A stretch of DNA of 32,455 bases from Nonomuraea aridisoli (lineage in GTDB: Bacteria; Actinomycetota; Actinomycetes; Streptosporangiales; Streptosporangiaceae), in the NCBI RefSeq assembly GCF_003236395.1, contig NZ_POUD01000083.1:1-32455 (forward strand), read 5' to 3'. Below the pieces are notes generated by a model that was given only the letters and a program-made list of their open reading frames with translations, was not told the DNA's origin and ran no database searches. This document shows, piece after piece, positions 31,858-32,455 of the stretch (its first letter is position 1; the number at the start of each line of letters is the position of its first letter). The position numbers were made by a program, and so were the translations under genes.

Positions 31858-32455
31858 TCAGAGCCTACCGGTCAGCGCCTCCGCCGCCGCCAGGCCGCAG
31901 ACGGGGGCCGAGCCGTACGTGGCGATGTGCACGGCGCCCAGGTCGGCGCGGGCGGGCAGGCCCATCTCGACGACGACGGCGTCGGGGCGGGCGCTCAGCA
32001 GGTGGCGCAGGGCGTCGGCCTGCCAGCGATGGCGGTGCGCGTCGCGGACCACGACGACCAGGGGGCGTCCGCCCGCCGTGGCGATCAGGCCTTCGAGCGC
32101 CGGGCCGGTCGCCTCGCCGGAGGTCAGGCGGGTGACCGCGGTGCCGGGCACGAGCCGGGCCAGCGGCTCCCCCACCCCCCACGGCGTCTTCTTGTCGATG
32201 GCCAGGTTCATCTCCGGCGCCAGCTCCACGACATGCGCGGGCTCGGCCAGCGGCAGGACCGGGACGGCCGAACGGCGCGTGACCCGGATCGCCCGCCGAG
32301 CGGCCACCAGCCCGATCCCCACCGCACGCGAGGAGACCGCCGGGCCGGCGGTGACGGCCCGGGTGGAGTCGTCCGAGGAAGCAGCCGGACCGACGGTGAC
32401 GGCCGGGGTCGCGCCGTCCGGGGAAGCGGCCGGGCCGGCTCCGGTGGTGGACAGG
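31858..32455 (-). CDS. Probable GH3 glycosidase (NagZ-like), C-terminal part, cut by window edge
   Basis: The frame is open to the window edge, so the start lies outside; the internal GTG at 32322 is not the real start. The C-terminal region has LPLAEPAHVVELAPEMN, RPLVVVVRDAHRHRWQ and the ending ATYGSAPVCGLAAAEALTGRL. This matches the C-terminal domain of actinobacterial family 3 beta-N-acetylhexosaminidases, which remove GlcNAc from cell-wall fragments. The catalytic Asp and His loop would be upstream. A 15-residue repeat linker lies at 32339-32455. The last stop is four bases before the pentapeptide-repeat gene. Confidence 0.65.
   Translation of the reverse strand, partial: LSTTGAGPAASPDGATPAVTVGPAASSDDSTRAVTAGPAVSSRAVGIGLVAARRAIRVTRRSAVPVLPLAEPAHVVELAPEMNLAIDKKTPWGVGEPLARLVPGTAVTRLTSGEATGPALEGLIATAGGRPLVVVVRDAHRHRWQADALRHLLSARPDAVVVEMGLPARADLGAVHIATYGSAPVCGLAAAEALTGRL
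32339..32455 (-). repeat. 45-bp tandem repeat in the glycosidase-like gene
   Basis: Two 45-base units (32339-32383 and 32384-32428) and a partial third reach the edge. They share the blocks GCCGG(G/A)CCG, CGGTGACGGCC and a GTCCG-GGAAGC end, and encode a 15-residue unit with AVT-(A/V)-GPA at its core. The number of units is unknown, because the window ends. Confidence 0.8.

Overview
The window is chromosomal DNA from a very high-GC actinobacterium. Signs of this are strong G/C preference at third codon positions, frequent GTG starts, Shine-Dalgarno sites close to AAGGAGGT, and the gene order rimP-nusA-ylxR-infB-ylxP-rbfA-(DHH phosphoesterase)-truB followed by ribF-rpsO-pnp-M16 peptidase-dapB, which is known from Streptomyces and relatives. 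Gene content fits Streptosporangiales (for example a Nonomuraea-like organism), but that genus-level guess is inference.

Layout: 1-706 is a small scar, with the 3' end of an IS630-type transposase meeting a truncated, twice-frameshifted MFS transporter remnant. 739-2105 holds a GNAT acetyltransferase and dapB. 2171-6376 is the minus-strand block M16 peptidase-pnp-rpsO. 6560-8591 is ribF, divergent from a TRM11-like methyltransferase. 8642-16454 is the large minus-strand translation/RNA-maturation operon (rimP to truB), tightly packed with several 4-bp GTGA or abutting junctions. 16677-17695 is a plus-strand pair of ferritin-like proteins, one a Tat-type lipoprotein, convergent on proS (17739-19484). 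Then come a membrane protein and a protein of unknown function.

20986-24648 is a compact plus-strand operon: an adenylate-forming enzyme that stops at the hinge before its C-terminal lid, an FprA-type ferredoxin-NADP reductase, and a CitE/HpcH-like aldolase (DUF6986 type). It is convergent with cutC. A second GNAT gene and a GntR/HutC regulator follow.

27009-27981 is almost gene-free. It holds a candidate GntR operator pair, several strong hairpins, and a good TTGACA-type promoter with a palindrome ahead of a flavin reductase. An SDR dehydrogenase with a TetR-type operator follows, then a pair of related small secreted Asn/Gly-rich proteins, a NIPSNAP protein, a pentapeptide-repeat protein and the 3' end of a probable GH3 glycosidase that runs off the window.

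Most of the window is core chromosome. The least explained parts are the lid-less adenylation/reductase/aldolase operon, the paired secreted QxGNNFG proteins, the ferritin-like lipoprotein pair, and the structured gene-free stretch. I found no CRISPR array, tRNA, rRNA or intact mobile element.
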